Assembly: GCA_037783415.1 (NCBI GenBank)
Contig: JAZGTN010000177.1
Span: 434,001 to 498,000, forward strand
Reading direction: 5' to 3'
Source: Leptasterias polaris
Lineage: Eukaryota; Echinodermata; Asteroidea; Forcipulatida; Asteriidae
Length of the DNA stretch: 64,000 nucleotides
The notes below the pieces were generated by a model. It made no database searches. It saw only the letters and a program-made list of their open reading frames with translations, and was not told where the DNA came from. Positions 1-10,300 of the stretch are shown in pieces; the first letter of the stretch is position 1, and each line of letters opens with the position of its first letter. The translations under genes were made by a program, and so were the position numbers.

Positions 1-78
1 CTATACATGTATAAGAACTGCGTATTATTATTATTATTATCTAGACATAATTATCTATGATTCTACATCACTAAATTT

Positions 79-441
79 CTTACCCACAGTAGTGTGGTAG
101 GAGTCTACTAACGATACTTACCCGTAGAGCCACTACTAATGCATTTTCCCTAACGGACAGGTTTAAATTATTAAGAGTTTACATATACATGTATACGCAA
201 CAGAGCCCTCTCTTGTCCCAGCCACGAAGCCCCGCGGCCTGGCCGCCATGTTGTATAATTTCCTCTTTTCTCGAAGGCCACCCAGAGGTACCTCCAGAGG
301 ATCGAGCTGCCGTGGGGAGGAGGGAGGGATGCTCTACGGGCAAGTATCGTTCGTAGACTCCTACCACACTACTGTGGGTATGAAGTCTACTTCACTCAAC
401 TTACCCATAGAGCCACTACTAATGCATCGACTCGCACTGTG
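79..441. repeat. Terminal repeat block of the DIRS-like element
   Basis: Bases 79-121 recur in reverse complement at about 338-381, and bases 118-145 recur as a direct copy at about 401-428 (core CCACTACTAATGCAT). The block is therefore a small nest of inverted and direct copies. DIRS elements carry an internal complementary region made of terminal sequence, which could explain the arrangement. The GC-rich piece between the copies (about 200-335) is unassigned. Confidence 0.6.
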
Positions 442-591
442 AGAAGGTGGTGGGACGCGAGATGCTGTTGCGTAAGAACTAAGCTACCCATAAAATGGAA
501 GAAACAAATCTTGTTGTAGCAACAAATTACAAGCCTAGAGCATAAAATACACAATATTGTACTCACTGTATGTCTGAAAAGGCCTGCAGGT

Positions 592-905
592 CTATCGGCT
601 CTCAGCCGGCTTGTCCTCTCGGTTGGTGGTGGGCCTTGGTGCTGCCAACGCCGCTCTCCCCATTGCTCCATCTTGTTGGAGGACATCCTTCAAATAGCAA
701 GATGTAAAGGTGCTCGACGTCTTCCAGCATACTGCCTGGATAATGTCGTTGATGTGCACGCCCTTAAAGAATGCCCATGACGCTACCATACCCCGAACTT
801 CATGAGCATGGACAGGGGTTTCGAGAGGGGTAGGCCAAGCATCTGTTGAAGCTGGAAGCTGCCTTGATTGCCTGCACTATCCAGCGGGCGATCGTGTCTG
901 TCGAG
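592..905 (-). pseudogene. DIRS-like tyrosine recombinase C-terminus, frameshifted
   Basis: Minus-strand reading gives the end of a DIRS-type tyrosine recombinase. The segment ASTDTIARWIVQAIKAA sits in one frame. After a frameshift comes VHAHEVRGMVASWAFFKG, then DIIQAVCWKTSSTFTSCYLK, whose final Tyr aligns with the usual nucleophile region of DIRS recombinases. The frames do not join, so it is a broken remnant. It lies 3' of the RT fragment in the same orientation, which fits DIRS gene order. Confidence 0.7.
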
Positions 906-919
906 GCCGCTCGATGTGG

Positions 920-1020
920 GGGAATGGAAGTAATAAGAATAATAATAATAATAAAAACTAGTTCTTATATAGCGCATTTCACAATAACGTCTCAATGCGC
1001 TTTACATTAGTGCCCTGGTC
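920..1020. repeat. AAT microsatellite plus short dispersed repeat
   Basis: An (AAT)n tract is followed by a piece with the pattern TATATAGCGCATTTCAC ... CAATGCGCTTTACA, of a kind common in marine invertebrate genomes. It sits where the internal part of the DIRS element should be. Confidence 0.5.
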
Positions 1021-2011
1021 ATTGGGCCATAACCCTGCGATTTGGCGGGGAGGCAGTGATGCACCCCAGCCAGTCAGGGAGGCATCTGTGTTGTGACAGT
1101 GATCGTGGGTTGGGGCTGGGTTTTCCTCTAGTAGCCACCACCGGAGGTGCGGGAGTATATGGTGGACAATATGGACCAGATGGTTTATTGGGTGCCGTTT
1201 CTGTCGATAAAAAGCTAGGAGGTGGAGCTGGAGTGGGCGCATATGGAGCCTGCAAAAGGGAATCAAGTCCACCATACTGGCCATAAGGCCCAGTAATCGT
1301 AGCCACGCTACTGCTGGTACCGTCGACTCCCGTAGGAAGAGACGAACACATTGCCATAAGTTTGACAGACGCTCCGCCATCGGGCAGGAGACTCCCCTCT
1401 GGAGGTCGATCCATGCCCCGAGATAAGTTGGACATTGTGTCGGGATCGGGTGCGACTTCTCTTCGTTGATGATGAACCCTAGGGACATGAGGGAAGTTGC
1501 TAGCCCCACTGTGGCGTTCAGAGCGCTGCGTGCCTCTGTCTCCGACCGACCTCCGACGAGCCAGTCGTCGAGGTATATGAAAATTGTACAACCTTGTCTT
1601 TGGAGCCTTGCCCCCAGGGTTTTCACAATTCTTGTGAAAACCCTAGGGGAGGTTGATAGACCAAAGGGAAGGGTTACGAACTCGTAAGTCCTTTCCTTGT
1701 AGCGGAACCGGAGGAACCTTGACTGATCGGGGCCGACCGGTACATGTAGGTACGCATCCTTCAGGTCTATGGATGCCGCCCATGAAGGTGTTGGTACCGA
1801 GTCCAGAACTACCCTGAGGGTGTCCATCCGAAAACTCTTTGGTCTTATAAATCTGTTCAGTGGTCTCAGATTTAGAATGGGCCGCCAGGCGCCGGTCTCC
1901 TTCTTGGGTGTCAGGAAAAAACTTGACATGAAGCCCGAGAGTTCTTGACTTGAGGGCACTACGCGAATGGCTTGTTTGAGCAAGAGAGACTGGATCTCTC
2001 CCTCGAGAGCC
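979..2011 (-). pseudogene. DIRS-like reverse transcriptase / RNase H fragment
   Basis: An open frame of about 340 residues. It shows the RT fingers (SSFFLTPKKETGAWRPILNL), the SIDLKDAYLHVPV motif with its catalytic Asp, the TLPFGLSTSPRVFT segment, and an intact YLDDW active-site box. An RNase H start follows (NTDASLTGWGASL), after which the frame runs into unrelated repeat. The upstream end abuts the inverted terminal repeat at 2015, so the N-terminal part and any gag are absent. The frame is open, but no start codon or gag precedes it, and RNase H is truncated. It is therefore called a fragment rather than a functional gene. Confidence 0.85.
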
Positions 2012-2014
2012 TTG

Positions 2015-2053
2015 CGTTAGGGAAAATGCATTAGTAGTGGCTCTACGGGTAAG
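2015..2053. repeat. Inverted terminal repeat of the DIRS-like element
   Basis: Near-exact reverse complement of 118-155, directly adjoining the RT fragment. Confidence 0.7.
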
Positions 2054-2384
2054 TTGAGAGAAGTAGGCTACGTAAACAGTTAACCGGTGTGTCCTTTTAA
2101 CCATAATTGCTTTGTAAAATTTTTTGAAGGTAGTGCATTCTGCTCTACCAGCCAGGCCCCTAGTGGATGATACCCTAGCGCCTACACCCTTACTGACTGT
2201 TAAGGGGGTAACCCTGTTTCAGCCCAAGGAGTACATGTACATGTAGGTAACACTGTACCCCTGGTGACAGTTGATTTTGGTCGACAGCCCAAATCATTTA
2301 GGTGAAGCCATTTAAAAAAAGGAAGGAAAAAAAAGAAAAAACAAAAAAGGTTCTGCTCCCACATATAATATACAATACCAATAA

Positions 2385-2580
2385 TGCACTACAATCCTTC
2401 TAGGTGCCTTCATCTTCAAACTACCTTGTTTCTTATGACTAAGAATAATAGTTCATGGGGATTGGTCATTTCAACACGCTGGTCCTTCACTATGGAATGA
2501 ATTGCCACAAAATATATGAGTCATTACTTCTGTACATGACTTTAAATTGCCTTAAAAATGCACTTGCTAAAATTACCATA
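2385..2580 (+). pseudogene. CR1/L2-like non-LTR retrotransposon C-terminal scrap
   Basis: Plus-strand reading gives FQHAGPSLWNELPQNI, a stop, then VITSVHDFKLP. This is the conserved tail of CR1/L2-type reverse transcriptases (PSLWNELP ... FK..LK). It has in-frame stops and is a 5'-truncated remnant. The rest of 2054-2384 shows no gene. Confidence 0.6.
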
Positions 2581-2706
2581 AAAAAACTCAAATTATAAAT
2601 TCTGAAAGTCTGAGAAACAAAGCATTGCTCAGACAGTGTTATCCAGGGGATTTTAAGCATGTTGAAGACCCACTAACAACATCCAATATACCTCAGTTTG
2701 TTTTAA

Positions 2707-3453
2707 CCCTTTCAATACCGCATTTTTTATAGGGGTCATGCTGCTGTGTACCGCATTTTTTCACACAAAAAGCAACGTGCAATGTTCAGCAGTGGTGTTC
2801 ACTTTTTCCAATCTTTATTTTCTTTGTGAAGACATATTTTAGTGGAAAAACTTTGTACATACAATTTGTAGCTTATGAAATGACCTTTCATATGATGTCC
2901 AATTTATATTATCTTCATGTCCTTTGCCACCTCAGTCGGCACGAATGGGTCAAGGCCCGCCGAGCCCACGCCCAAGACCACGGCGTTGAAGTGCTCGGTC
3001 CAGCTACCGGTATATCGTAAGGATTGCTGTCAACATCGGACGTGCCTTGCAACGAAACATCACGAGTTTCATCCGAATATTCACTAGGTTCTTCTTCAGA
3101 TATTTCTGATTCCAATTCAGAGTTTCTACTGACAAATATTTCAACCAAAACCTCTGGGTAACGATTATTTGCCGGGAAAACGGAAGCGTGAAATCTGGAC
3201 GTACTGTTGCATGCAATGTTGTTATTCTCGGAAAATCGTAATGGCGACCCCCTACATGTATACAACACACACCATTGTAAAGCATGGTAAACAAGCTACC
3301 AGTCCATATAAGGTTCAACAACAGAGGGCGCTAAATAAAATAAATACAGGCTCCCAAACACCGCGTTTTTTCCCCCCAAATACCGCGGCTTTTAACGTGA
3401 GTAAACTCGACAATGGTAAGAAAGCATACACTGCGCGTGAGGCATTGAAAGGG
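2707..3453. mobile_element. piggyBac-type non-autonomous element A (TTAA target)
   Basis: The element begins TTAA-CCCTTTCAAT (TTAA at 2703-2706) and ends ATTGAAAGGG-TTAA (TTAA at 3454-3457). The ten-base ends are perfect inverted repeats, and the TTAA duplication is the piggyBac hallmark. Inside, related CCGCATTTTTT-like motifs occur near both ends. At 747 bp it is too short for a full transposase. Confidence 0.8.
2915..3268 (-). pseudogene. Acidic ORF in piggyBac-type element, possible transposase N-terminus
   Basis: A minus-strand frame inside element A encodes an acidic, Ser/Glu-rich stretch (ELESEISEEEPSEYSDETRD) and then a GPSTSTP segment. piggyBac transposases often start with an acidic, low-complexity region before the catalytic core. 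None of the core is present here. The link is inference from location and composition; chance is possible. Confidence 0.35.
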
Positions 3454-3459
3454 TTAAAA

Positions 3460-4200
3460 GACAAACTCAATTGGTATGATTTCTTGAGAACGAAAGAACT
3501 TGATCAACTACATCAATACTTGTATACTAGTTAAAGAAATTGTTTTGAATCTTGGATTTTAATTTATTTAAATGTCTCTTTCCTGAAAAGACAGGCGTCA
3601 CTTTGCCCATGCACAGCAAACAGGGGCTAGTATAGGGAGAAGCCATATGATACGTTCAAGTGAACTCAGTCTGGGAGCAGACTACATGAGTTTGGGACAA
3701 AGTTATTGTGCTCATACGACCTTCGTTTGAATTCACTTTTGAACAAAAATCTTTCTCAAGATTTGTTGCCGATTACCAGCAAATTATCCAGTTGGCTAAT
3801 CCATGTGTCTCACAACTAGATAACTTGACATGCTTTTACCTAGCAATCTGGACCCCTGTATCACCATAAAACAATGCAATGATTTGATGAAGATCACTAA
3901 ACAGACGACCAATCCATTTGTGATATGTCTGTGATTTTGTGGCAGGAGCGATGGCTGGTTATTCGTACAGCTGACTTTTGAACTATAGTTGAGTTTCTTA
4001 GTTATTTTTCGTTAATGAGGATTAACTTTTAATTATATTTTAATGAAAGATTCTTTAAATAGGTTCTCTCAATGTGCACAAGGACATCTAAATGCATTAA
4101 CTGAAAAGTTAAAGACAAAATGTCCCTCTAATTGCTCAACCGTTTTTAAATTTACTAAATGTTTGCTCATACCAACAGTAAAGAAATGGGACCTTCTGAG
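3460..4200. other. Noncoding stretch left of COG6 exon 5
   Basis: A+T-rich DNA with no supported gene. On the minus strand it would be the COG6 intron after exon 5. I looked for the next COG6 exon here and did not find it. Confidence 0.5.
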
Positions 4201-4214
4201 AATGATTAACTTAC

Positions 4215-4326
4215 CTGTAGCAACTGACCATTTCTAGGTCCCCTCAATGCCTTTATCTCCTCAGACGTTAGCTGGAATTTTGCTAGAAATGCATCAGTAA
4301 CATTTGCTCTGATGTCAAGTTGGTGA
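4215..4326 (-). CDS. COG6: COG6 coding exon 5
   Basis: 112 bp between TTTGCAG| and CAG|GTAAGT. It encodes [20 protein letters not shown] and then [17 protein letters not shown], matching the conserved COG6 segment LEIRAQVADAFLSKFQLTS. The tail of a non-LTR retrotransposon lies only a few dozen bases upstream of its acceptor. Confidence 0.95.
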
Positions 4327-7300
4327 CTGCAAAGACAAACATACATGGCTAGAAAACTATAAGGTGTAAGTAATAATATAATAATAATATAGTGCATAAT
4401 GCAGGAGCCTCTATGCGCAACACAAAACATAAAACAATGAAATGAATATAAAAGCAAGTTACAAGATTCAAACGAAGGAGTTTTTGAAAGTCCCTTGAAA
4501 ATCTGAAGAGAGCAAGCTTGGCGAATATGAAGAGGTAAGTCGTTCCATAACAAAGGAGCAATGAAGTTGAAGGCCCTTTGACCATAGAATTTAGTGGAAA
4601 AAGTAGTTTGCATCAGTAGGGATTGGCCAGCAGATCGGAGAGGACAAACAGGAATATATTTATGGAAAAGATCAGATATATAGTCAGGAGATAGAGCTTT
4701 GAAAGTGAGAAGATTTAACAAATACACGATACGCAATTTGATCGGGAGCCAGTGGAGTTCTTGTAAGATGGGTGTAATACGTTGAGAACGAGGTGTGCGT
4801 GAGATGAGGCGAGCAGCAGTGTTTTGAACTTGTTTAATTTTTAGAAAGTTCTCTATCTCCAGTGAGAAGAGAATTGCATGAGTCAAGTCTAGAAGTGACA
4901 AAGGCATGAACAAGTAGAAGAGTGGAATCATCATCAAGATGGCGTCGGATTCTACCTATTTTTTCGAACTTGTAGAAGAGCAGATTTGCAGGTTTTGGTT
5001 ACTTGGTCGATCATACTCATCGAAGAATCCAAGGTTTCTGACTACACGGGATGGTTGAATAATGGACTGTCATATGTTAATTTCTGTAGGAGGCACGTCT
5101 TTAGTAAAACGTGAGTACATTATTGGCTTTTAGAAGAGTAAATTATCTCCATCATAACATGTATCACCAAGAGGTCCCTGATGCACTAGAGAAAAGAAGG
5201 CAATCAATGAAAACTACACTTGGACAAATGTGCTTTGACCAGTATTCTGAATTGGTCATAAGTTTATGTAGGAAAATAGCGAGAACCATAGGATGTACAT
5301 GCAGTGGCAACTACTGGGCTATTTGTGGTGATTACTATAACTCGGGAAATGTGACTGATGGTGTCAAATGCAGATGAGTTGTCTAAAAAAGTTCATTGAG
5401 TAGTAGCTGATTAAAGCACAGATGTTCCTAGCAATTAACCTAAAGCTCTTTGAGATCAAGTTTGGTATTATCAGGAGTGGAGAAATATGAGCATGCTTGA
5501 GTGAATATGCAAATTAACCTTTCCCGTGACATGTTAACAATGCAAGTTGATGCATAGCTTTATCAAGGAGATAGAAACAGGAAAAAGACTGCATTGTGGG
5601 CTTGGATTTTAAGCGTAGAATAATAAAAAAATGCTTCTGAAATATGGCACAGATATGGCATTTTTATAAAGTTTAGATTGGAGAAGTTCAAGTAAAGTGT
5701 TGGTGCTAGCATTGACTTACAAATGTATTACCTTTCCTTATGAAGGTCTGTTGTCTTACTAATCAAGTCAAATGTATTACCTTTCCTTATGAAGGTCTGT
5801 TGTCTTACTAATCAAGTCAGATGTATTACCTTTCCTTATGAAGGTCTGTTGTCTTACTAATCAAGTCAAATGTAGTAACTTTCCTTATGAAGGTCTGTTG
5901 TCTTACTAATCAAGTCAGATGTATTACCTTTCCTTATGAAGGTCTGTTGTCTTACTAATCAAGTCAAATGTATTACCTTTCCTTATGAAGGTCTGTTGTC
6001 TTACTAATCAAGTCAGATGTATTACCTTTCCTTATGAAGGTCTGTTGTCTTACTAATCAAGTCAGATGTATTAACTTTCCTTATGAAGGTCTGTTGTCTT
6101 ACTAATCAAGTCAGATGTATTACCTTTCCTTATGAAGGTCTGTTGTCTTACTAATCAAGTCAGATGTATTACCTTTCCTTATGAAGGTCTGTTGTCTTAC
6201 TAATCAAGTCAGATGTATTACCTTTCCTTATGAAGGTCTGTTGTCTTACTAATCAAGTCAGATGTATTAACTTTCCTTATGAAGGTCTGTTGTCTTACTA
6301 ATCAAGTCAGATGTATTACCTTTCCTTATGAAGGTCTGTTGTCTTACTAATCAAGTCAGATGTATTACCTTTCCTTATGAAGGTCTGTTGTCTTACTAAT
6401 CAAGTCAGATGTATTAACTTTCCTTATGAAGGTCTGTTGTCTTACTAATCAAGTCAGATGTATTAACTTTCCTTATGAAGGTCTGTTGTCTTACTAATCA
6501 AGTCAGATGTATTAACTTTCCTTATGAAGGTCTGTTGTCTTACTAATCAAGTCAGATGTATTACCTTTCCTTATGAAGGTCTGTTGTCTTACTAATCAAG
6601 TCAGATGTATTACCTTTCCTTATGAAGGTCTGTTGTCTTACTAATCAAGTCAGATGTATTACCTTTCCTTATGAAGGTCTGTTGTCTTACTAATCAAGTC
6701 AGATGTATTACCTTTCCTTATGAAGGTCTGTTGTCTTACTAATCAAGTCAGATGTATTACCTTTCCTTATGAAGGTCTGTTGTCTTACTAATCAAGTCAG
6801 ATGTATTACCTTTCCTTATGAAGGTCTGTTGTCTTACTAATCAAGTCAGATGTATTACCTTTCCTTATGAAGGTCTGTTGTCTTACTAATCAAGTCAGAT
6901 GTATTACCTTTCCTTATGAAGGTCTGTTGTCTTACTAATCAAGTCAGATGTATTAACTTTCCTTATGAAGGTCTGTTGTCTTACTAATCAAGTCAGATGT
7001 ATTAACTTTCCTTATGAAGGTCTGTTGTCTTACTAATCAAGTCAGATGTATTACCTTTCCTTATGAAGGTCTGTTGTCTTACTAATCAAGTCAGATGTAT
7101 TACCTTTCCTTATGAAGGTCTGTTGTCTTACTAATCAAGTCAGATGTATTACCTTTCCTTATGAAGGTCTGTTGTCTTACTAATCAAGTCAGATGTATTA
7201 CCTTTCCTTATGAAGGTCTGTTGTCTTACTAATCAAGTCAGATGTATTACCTTTCCTTATGAAGGTCTGTTGTCTTACTAATCAAGTCAGATGTATTACC

Positions 7301-10300
7301 TTTCCTTATGAAGGTCTGTTGTCTTACTAATCAAGTCAAATGTAGTAACTTTCCTTATGAAGGTCTGTTGTCTTACTAATCAAGTCAGATGTATTACCTT
7401 TCCTTATGAAGGTCTGTTGTCTTACTAATCAAGTCAGATGTATTACCTTTCCTTATGAAGGTCTGTTGTCTTACTAATCAAGTCAGATGTCTGCTCCCTG
7501 GCTGCCTGTTGACAAATTTGAGAGAAAAAGAGAAAAGATTACAAGTACTTTCTTTGTCCCTGTTCAGTGTCAGATTCAAACTCCCTGTTTTTTCCAGTCA
7601 CTGTAAGTTTGGTTTAATTTGTAGATTTATAGAAATTACTATTTAAAAAGTTCATTTATAATAACCACAAAGGTTTTAATAAAGTGCCTTTGCCCAAGGA
7701 TGCATAAAAGAATAACCTTAATGGGTGAATAAGTAAGCTTTTAAGTTCTTTTTAAACTCAGAAATGGAGTTCTTTGGAGGCTGTGGTATTATTATTCCAG
7801 AGCTTTAGAGCAGAGGAAGAAAGAGCCATCTCCCCAGCATGCTGTTTGGTTTAAACCAGTTCCCTTCGGGATTAATTTTTTTTCTCCTGTTACCTGTTTA
7901 GGACCTTTTCAGTCAAGTCAAATAATTTGTTTTGTTAATGAATTTCTACATTGACATCCATATCAAGACATTTCTCATTAACATTTGCAGATTTTAATGG
8001 TGTCTCATAAGTTTTTTTATGGCCATGTTTCCGAAGCAGAATCAGACCTTTTGAAAGCCATGATGCATGTAATGTCTGATCATCGACCCGTCCCAGATTG
8101 ATCAAAGGTCATTCCGAAGCAGTATAATACATGTATATATTTACAAAATCTTAGCCAGTATGTGAAAGGAACAGGCCTTAGGCACAAATCCGTCCAAAGG
8201 ATTAATTCATTCTTTGTTTGCAGTGTGTTTTGAATGGTGCAACCAGCCTGTGACCACAGGGAATCTGTGAAACAGTTACATGTGTACGCCCAACCTGACA
8301 CAGTGCCTTACCACAAGAGGTGTGTTGACATCAATCACTTGTTTTTTCACAGGCCCCAAAATTGTCTAACAAGTTAAGTACAATTGTAGGTTAAGCTACT
8401 TCAAAAACACAGAGTACCCATACATGCCATAAGATTTTGATATTAGTTTAAACAATATAGAGTACAGAATGGAAAGAAAATAATATATTTTTTAATTTAC
8501 ATAATTTTGTCGTAATAAAAAACCCATAAACGCGACAACCTTAGCCTTTTTTCTACTGTCGTGTATTTTTTGAGTCGCATAATCAACCTAAATAAATTGG
8601 GGGGGGGGGGGAATATTGAATTGAATTTGATTCAAATTATCTTTGAAACTAAACCAACGAAAGATGAACAGTGCTGTTGTAAAAAACAATAAACTTAGTC
8701 TTCATATATTTTTTCTGAAAAACTCATTGTATACCGTAATTTCCTGCATATAAGGCGCTCGGCATATAAGGCGCAGTACCCTCCAATTACCAAAATAAGA
8801 TTCAAGGGTTAACATATAAGGCGCATCGCCGCTTAAGGCACAACATATCTTACACAACATACACGCTCACCAAGTCCCATACTGCTGGTACGTCAACACA
8901 TACAGCGTCATTGTGATGGTACATGTATAAGCACACTAACCATAACGCAAAGGGATTGTAATTTTTTAATCACGAAGACGAGTAAAACCATCACTTATAC
9001 TTTTATTTCATTATTATTTTTTCCATTTTAGTTTTAACGATTTTTAAAGCTTTACAGTTTGTTTTTTTACACAACGAGCACGCGCTGACATGTTTTCCCA
9101 ACGTTTCCCAATTCTGGGCTGCTAGTCTTTGCTATCTTGCTTTTTTGAATGCTACAATACATGCAAGAACCAACGAACGCTAGAGGGCGCTTTCTTAATA
9201 ATGGTTTCACAATAAGAACAAACGCCCTTTGTTGGCGAAATCTAACAGCGGATTTTACGATAACATACAAAAACGACTTGTCTAATAAAGACTAGTACCT
9301 GTCATGCGCCATAGCAGTGTACTGTGTGCAGCATTGATCATCGCTCATTTGCGACGGAATATTATTATTGTGGGCAGCAGCATGGCCAGTGACTTTGCTC
9401 TTCAGTAAGTTTCGTCAAAAATGTGAACGGTGTAGGTTTAAGGAAAATGTGACATGTAGAATTACCCTGGTCGAAATAAAGGGACTATTTTGCAGTATAA
9501 ACGTAAGATTTCAGATAGTAATCATCACAATGAACTCAATCAAAATCAGATAAGGCGCACCGGAAGATAAGATGCAGTGACTTTTTTTTACCTTTTTATA
9601 CGCAGGAAATTACAGTAAGTACAATCATCATTACCAATCTTTCAGTTCTCAAAAAAGTGATAGTCTTAAATTGGAACATCATGCAAATGACTTGATGCGA
9701 CAAATACATGTAGTTTTTTTTACAATATACAATTTGGAATGTTTGCAAGGGACTTTAAACATGTTAAACAACACAATTTCCATTTATTATATATTTCTTG
9801 TCGCCCTTTATTACTAAATACACAACCATCCATTAATAGATGTCATGGGTGATAGGAGATAATGTGATGTTCAAAAAGACCGGTGTGTCAACCTCAGAGT
9901 CATCCAAGAGTGATTTTTCCAGCAAGCAGAAGATTATTTCAAAAACTAAAAAAGAACTTTCAAAAAAATTATTTTCAAAAAGGGGCACCATGCCTTCGCT
10001 ATGAGCTATTAAATGCATTTATTATGAAATGAATATGGTTGGAAAATGTTTCAAATAAGAATATAATGGTTCACATAAATATCCCTTAAAATTGTGTGGT
10101 TTTTGTGCAATTTCCCGACACCACAAAATGGCGGACTGTATGTTCCACTGATAAGCAGATCACAAGTATGGTCATCACCAGGGTCTCCTAAAAAAATACT
10201 CTGTAATTTCCATCAAATTTAATTTTCACTGCTTAACATGCTTAATATACATGTAGCTGAGATCTTCAAAGGGTTTTTTGAAAATAAGGTGTTTTTTTTA

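Larger units (their letters stand above)
79..2053 (-). mobile_element. Internally deleted DIRS-like retrotransposon
   Basis: Inverted copies of one terminal sequence bound this stretch: bases 118-155 match the reverse complement of 2015-2053. Between them, on the minus strand, lie a reverse transcriptase/RNase H fragment and then the C-terminal part of a tyrosine recombinase, in DIRS order. The middle of the element is missing and is replaced by a microsatellite and a foreign repeat (920-1020). DIRS elements replicate through circular intermediates and integrate by tyrosine recombinase, so inverted termini are expected. The recombinase is frameshifted, so the copy is dead. Family assignment rests on protein motifs and the inverted ends; confidence is good for DIRS-like, lower for exact ends. 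Confidence 0.75.

Noticed and set aside
1741..1748. TACATGTA in the DIRS RT as a further six-base insertion
   Set aside because: Here it encodes the normal LHV of DAYLHVPV, which the family has anyway.
5722..7485. Array looks like a CRISPR or satellite at first glance
   Set aside because: Units are contiguous with no spacers, so not CRISPR. The unit is explained by the COG6 exon 4 end plus donor site, so it is not an anonymous satellite.
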